From Acanthaster planci (Eukaryota > Echinodermata > Asteroidea > Valvatida > Acanthasteridae): a stretch of 64,000 nt of DNA. Positions within the stretch are counted from its first letter, which is position 1. Each line of letters begins with the position of its first letter. Of the stretch, positions 60,066 through 64,000 are shown piece by piece. Where the stretch lies: the NCBI RefSeq assembly GCF_001949145.1, contig NW_019091598.1, positions 154,458 through 218,457 on the forward strand. Reading direction: 5' to 3'. The notes under the pieces are model-generated. The model was given only the letters and a program-made list of their open reading frames with translations. It did no database searches and was not told where the DNA came from. Made by a program: the position numbers and the translations under genes.

Positions 60066-60112
60066 TATGGAATTCCATATCTGCCGTCATCTGTCGTGCG
60101 TCGCCCGTCGAA
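60066..60112. mobile_element. solitary end of the TATGGAATTCCATA / CGTCG element
   Basis: TATGGAATTCCATA (60066-60079), TCTGCCGTCA, then a short degenerate heptamer run (CTGTCGTGCGTCGCCCGTCG) before A/T-rich sequence. Same architecture as 28860, with only about five heptamers. No opposite end was found nearby. Confidence 0.6.
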
Positions 60113-60579
60113 CGTCAATTTTTTTGTTTGGATATTGCAATAGAAATAGCATTGCTTATGTTTGGTGTTTTAAGTTTTTAAAAACATGTTCTCAAGATTG
60201 ATATTGTTCTTATGTAACACGCTCCTTGCACTCTCATCTTACTCCATTCCAAGGTTGACCTCTTATGTCTGTTTTTCTTCTTTACTTTCAAGAGAATTCC
60301 ACCAGACTGAAGCGTACTATCTAATATGGAATGGTATAGTTTACACCACATACTGCAATGTGGATGTTATACTTTTCACTCTTACCTCTAAACATGGCAT
60401 AAGGTATGCAATGTTTCGTCACTTGGACAATTCCTTCTTAGGTTTCTTTGTTGCAGGAGTCTGTGAAGGGTTGTAAGGCTTGGGAGAAACCCCCAAACCA
60501 AAACCAAACAAAGGTCCTCCTATGGGGATTTTACATTGGGCCGTCCTATCACGTTCGTATGGTGTACTATTTACGACAA

Positions 60580-61215
60580 ACATTTCTCTCTCTCTCTCTC
60601 TCTAGCCTCCCTCCAGGCGACGCAACTACACGACGCGACGGCACGACGGCTCCCTTACGTGGTGCCGTCGGGTCGCACCGTCACCTTCTTGTCATTACGT
60701 TTGTACACACGCGTCACGTCGTGCCATCGCCCGTCCATCGTGCTGTCTTAGATCCTTTCCATGTTGCATTTTTTTCGCCTAAACGTCGCCCCTTCCGTCG
60801 CCCGTCACGTCGTACCGTTGTGCGTTGCGTCGTGCATCGCGTCGCCTATACTCGTGAGAAGCACGACGCGACGCACGACACGACGCACGACGCGTCGTGG
60901 GCTGTCGCCCTTTGCTTGAAGGTGTTTATAGAGGGCGCCTATACTGCTTTCTTTCATTTCCGTCCTTCGGGCTTGCAAAGTACATGTAACTCGTTCTTTG
61001 GTGTTGATTTTTCCTTGTTTTTATCTCGTCCATTCATCAATTAGAATTAGTTTTTTGTCATTTTTATTGAGAAAAATGAAAAAAGAGCAAATAGAAAATC
61101 TGCGTGTGGAATGTCCTTATGGAATGTCCGTCCAATTTCTTTTTAAGACCGTTGATGAAGTTCCATTTGTGGTAGATTTGTAACCTGTAAATATTTCTCT
61201 GTGGTCCAAGCCAGC
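60580..61215. repeat. CGACG-rich repeat segment, copy A
   Basis: A (CT)n run, then CGACGCAACTACACGACGCG, GTGCCGTCGGGTCGCACCGT and further CGTCG words. An inverted pair (60801-60895) around TATACTCGTGAGAAG can fold into a long CG-rich hairpin. It ends GGTCCAAGCCAGC before the n at 61216. Copy B follows. Confidence 0.75.
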
Positions 61216-61216
61216 N

Positions 61217-61295
<79 letters not shown>

Positions 61296-61895
61296 TTCCT
61301 ACCTCCAGGCGACGCAACTACACGACGCGGCGGCACGACGGCTCCCTTACGTGGTGCCGTCGGGTCGCACCGTCACCTTCTTGTCATTACGTTTGTACAC
61401 ACGCGTCGCGTCGTGCCGTCGCCCGTCCGTCGTGCTGTCTTAGATCCTTTCCATGTTGCATTTTTTTCGCCTAAACGTCGCCCCTTCCGTCACCCGTCAC
61501 GTCGTACGTCGCGTCGTGCATCGCGTCGCCTATACTCGTCAGAAGCACGACGCACGACACGACGCACGACGCGTCGTGTGCTGTCGCCCTTTGCTTCAAG
61601 GTGTTTATAGAGGGCGCCTATACTCCTTTCTTTCATTTCCGTCCTTCGGGCTTGCAAAGTACATGTAACTCGTTCTTTGGTGTTGATTTTTCCTTGTTTT
61701 TATCTCGTCCATTCATCAATTAGAATTAGTTTTTTGTCATTTTTATTGAGAAAAATGAAAAAAGAGCAAGTAGAAAATCTGCGTATGGAATGTCCGTATG
61801 GAATGTCCGTCCAATTTCTTATTAACACCGTTGATGAAGTTCCATTTGTGGTAGATTTGTAACCTATAAATATTTCTCTGTGGTCCAAGCCAGGA
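61217..61895. repeat. CGACG-rich repeat segment, copy B
   Basis: A long (CT)n run (61217-61296), then the same sequence as copy A with a few percent differences and small indels (for example CCATCGTGCTG vs CCGTCGTGCTG), ending GGTCCAAGCCAGG. The single n at 61216 between copies suggests a mis-merged allele or collapsed microsatellite. A shared 36-codon frame (MKKEQ..VVDL) has no recognised family. Confidence 0.75.
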
Positions 61896-62609
61896 AGTTC
61901 CAAGGAGTACTCCCATCCCTTCGGACAATTCGTCTACGACAGCAAGGAGGACCGCAAGTTTGACCACGGGATTAGGCAGTTTCCACCCAGTCTGCACTAT
62001 ATTGTTATTCCGTCTTCATTCTTCCTTCGATTCAGTCTTCCTCGTTAACTTCATCAGCACTACAGTTTCAATGAAATCAGTCCGTGTTTCTTAATAAAAC
62101 GCTGTAGATAGATCCTACTTTCATTGAGACGGTGTCTTTTCTTCAACTTTGTTTGGCCACGCGCATAATTTCTCATCAGATCCGCATGTTACATTTTTGC
62201 AAGCACGTAATAATGATTGATGTATTGTATCTTAGAACGGATTTACAAATAATTATTAGAAAGATCAGAATTAGAATTTTTCGTTGGTAATCTGCATCTC
62301 TAAAACGTTTTCTACTGCATTATGGAAGTTGAATATTCATGACATCGTTGGTGCTTGATATGATCGGACAACATCAAATTTAGCGCAGTTGCTTTTATTA
62401 GGCTGTGTACCCGGAGTGTTCATGTGCAGTTATTGCCCTTATCGAACGCTTTTTTTCTGGACGTCTTTTGGAAATAAATAGCCAAGCTGTGTGTAAGATT
62501 TTGAGTTTTATTTCAATCATTTTTATGACGGAATTTACACAAAAAGGTATTTTATGAGATCTCATGGTCGCTCCCTGTGATGAAACAGCGCATTTTGTTT
62601 CTCGTGAAC
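61896..62609. other. intergenic, nothing recognised
   Basis: No supported feature. AATAAA-like words occur but cannot be tied to a gene. Confidence 0.35.
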
Positions 62610-62780
62610 TTAACTGTCCTGGCAGCAAGCTTGACATGCAGCATCCCACGAAAAGGATTCAGGGAGCTGTTTGTAGTAGGAATCGCCCCATCTTTCTTCA
62701 CCGGGCGGGCACAGCTCAGCGTGAACGCATGAAAACATAACAGCAACACATACTACCAAAGTAATCTCCACTGTCGCTAA
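62610..62780 (-). pseudogene. divergent C-type lectin, N-terminal half, minus strand
   Basis: Reading from an acceptor-like TTTTCAAATTCAG (62781-62793) on the minus strand: a hydrophobic signal-like stretch (EITLVVCVAVMFSCVHA), then ELCPPGEERWGDSYYKQLPE and SFSWDAACQACCQDS, followed by TAA. This fits the start of a C-type lectin domain (CPPG-W-GDSYYK-SW-A-C), with the usual SCY cysteine replaced by Tyr. The frame has no ATG before the signal; a start exon could lie at higher coordinates. The stop where the domain should continue, with only a weak GTTAAG donor, suggests a truncated copy. It is not a close relative of the 13.9-43.7 kb cluster. Confidence 0.5.
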
Positions 62781-62793
62781 CTGAATTTGAAAA

Positions 62794-64000
62794 GATGCAG
62801 GATCGTTTAACTGGTTGTTTGCGTACAGTGAAATTTCGTTCAAGTGAACGACCTCTTTGCAGGATAAGGAAACCGGCTTCTATTGAGTGGTTGCTCGCAA
62901 GTGAAATTGCGTCCCTGATCACAATCTTGATGGTGTTACTTCCTCGCCGTTACATGTCACACATGATTGTGTTCCATTCCCAGACACCAATGCTCTTGTA
63001 AACATTCACTGTTGACGGCCTGCATTGACAAGAAAAAAAATACCCATGGCATCTTAAGGATACAGTAGCCACCAGGCTACAAGGAAAGGGTATCTGTTAT
63101 ATGGCAGTTTCTAAATGAAATATGAAAGAATTCCAGTCACGGTGAAAATAGAGATTCTTCTGAAGAAACTGAGAGACCTGATAAGAGCGCCAAATAGGAT
63201 TTTGTTTGCAGAGACAAAAGGCTGCAGCGACAAGTGAATCCAAACCCTTCATGCAAAACAAGTCACAGCCTAACAAGCAACACAGTCCAAAGAAACCTAT
63301 TCAACTAGCATCAAACAGGGAGAATAGGACAAAGATGAAAACAGATAAATGCAAAAATATCAGAATAATATTCTGATAAAGGTAGAGCCAGAACCAAACG
63401 TAAGGGGGCATTGGGGGTCAACAATTTGAGAAATTCTTTATGTTACCTTTTTAACCTTTTTGAGTACTGGGGTGAATGACGTGTTGGGGCGTTTTACCAG
63501 CTTTGATAACAGAATGAAAGGAAGTGGTAAAGTACTCACAAATCTGTACAACTCTCTAGTTTAAGACCAAAAAATAATCCCTTAATTGGGGCTCTAGTCT
63601 GTAGTGTATAGTTGAACAGTGCCCGCTGTTCCGATAATATTAGATGGCGAGTAACAAACTCCACCGTCCTCGTGCTTACACACCATGCACTCAGTCACAT
63701 TTTAGCGACGAACATTTAAGTGGTCGAAGCCATTTAAGTCAACGATACATTGCATCCAGGTGTGGGTCACATTCCCTTTCAAAATACCACAAAATACTAT
63801 AGGCTGAGGAAACAATCGGAAACGCAATGAAACAATAATATTCGCAATATCGTAACTCGTTAAGGTAAATGCCTTAACGTGAAAGCTAAACGACACTACG
63901 TATTGGCAGTGACACAGGCCCAATCAAACATTGTACCTTAAATCATGGCACCTATATTCCCTTTCCTGAAATTTGGCGTAGGCCTACATCAAGCTGCTAG
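62794..64000. other. intergenic or upstream of the minus-strand lectin, nothing recognised
   Basis: I searched the minus strand for a start exon for the 62.6 kb lectin fragment and found none that I can support. Confidence 0.35.

Noticed and set aside
60448-61044. 198-codon plus-strand frame
   Set aside because: Runs through CGTCG-rich repeat DNA; composition (Arg, His, Thr, Val repeats) follows the nucleotide words, and copy B breaks it.

Overview
This is a eukaryotic, metazoan window. It has spliced genes with GT-AG introns, AATAAA signals, many short inverted-repeat transposons (MITE-like), tRNA-derived SINE-like sequence and microsatellites. The mix of a secreted C-type lectin cluster, a short FMO-type flavoprotein, words such as TAGGCCTAC and ACATGTAC, and high copy-to-copy polymorphism suggests a marine deuterostome. 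My best guess is an echinoderm, perhaps a sea star; this is inferred from style and not proven. Assembly gaps are at 1-233, 30555-30716 and 53899-53959. Single n bases sit at 32044, 55739, 56753 and 61216; the last three fall exactly at junctions between near-identical tandem copies.

Layout. (1) 339-11695, plus strand: the 3' part of a long coiled-coil protein gene. Fourteen exons can be joined in consistent phase (about 715 residues), with stop at 11693-11695 and an AATAAA at 11983. The 5' end lies in or beyond the gap. (2) 12670-12950: five CACGTG palindromes followed by a TATA-like box, a possible promoter or enhancer. (3) 13900-43750: a 30 kb tandem cluster of two-exon, secreted, single-domain C-type lectin genes on the plus strand. 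Three are intact by sequence (20438-21745, 26358-27022, 38774-39607). One is a near-intact copy killed by a nonsense codon (16198-17641). Four are relics (13907-14265, 19350-19528, 25628-25875, 42301-43752). Two of the units (about 15.9-19.16 kb and 20.07-23.12 kb) form an obvious segmental duplication. The EPN/QPD sugar-specificity position differs from copy to copy (QPS, EPG, EPN, ESS), while the WND calcium motif is kept. (4) 28860-31220, inside the lectin cluster: a transposon-like family. Its ends carry a 14-bp palindrome (TATGGAATTCCATA) followed by a hypervariable heptamer array (NNCGTCG)n. A further end lies at 60066. (5) 32145-34075: a foldback structure with about 450 bp arms containing CTCGCCGCGGCGAG words, next to a tRNA-like sequence. 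(6) 51531-58391, plus strand: a complete four-exon FMO-type monooxygenase (433 residues). Its second intron holds a duplicated 1 kb segment that looks like an unmerged haplotype copy. The gene is flanked by an inverted pair of about 450 bp repeats (48.5 kb and 59.0 kb). (7) 60.58-61.9 kb: a second CGACG-rich repeat, also duplicated across a single n. (8) 62610-62790, minus strand: the N-terminal half of a divergent C-type lectin, broken by a stop.

Working together: nothing here looks like an operon or a single pathway. The lectins are probably secreted recognition proteins under birth-and-death evolution. The FMO is a stand-alone oxidative enzyme gene, and the coiled-coil protein is probably structural. 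Most remaining DNA is introns, transposon debris and unassigned intergenic sequence.
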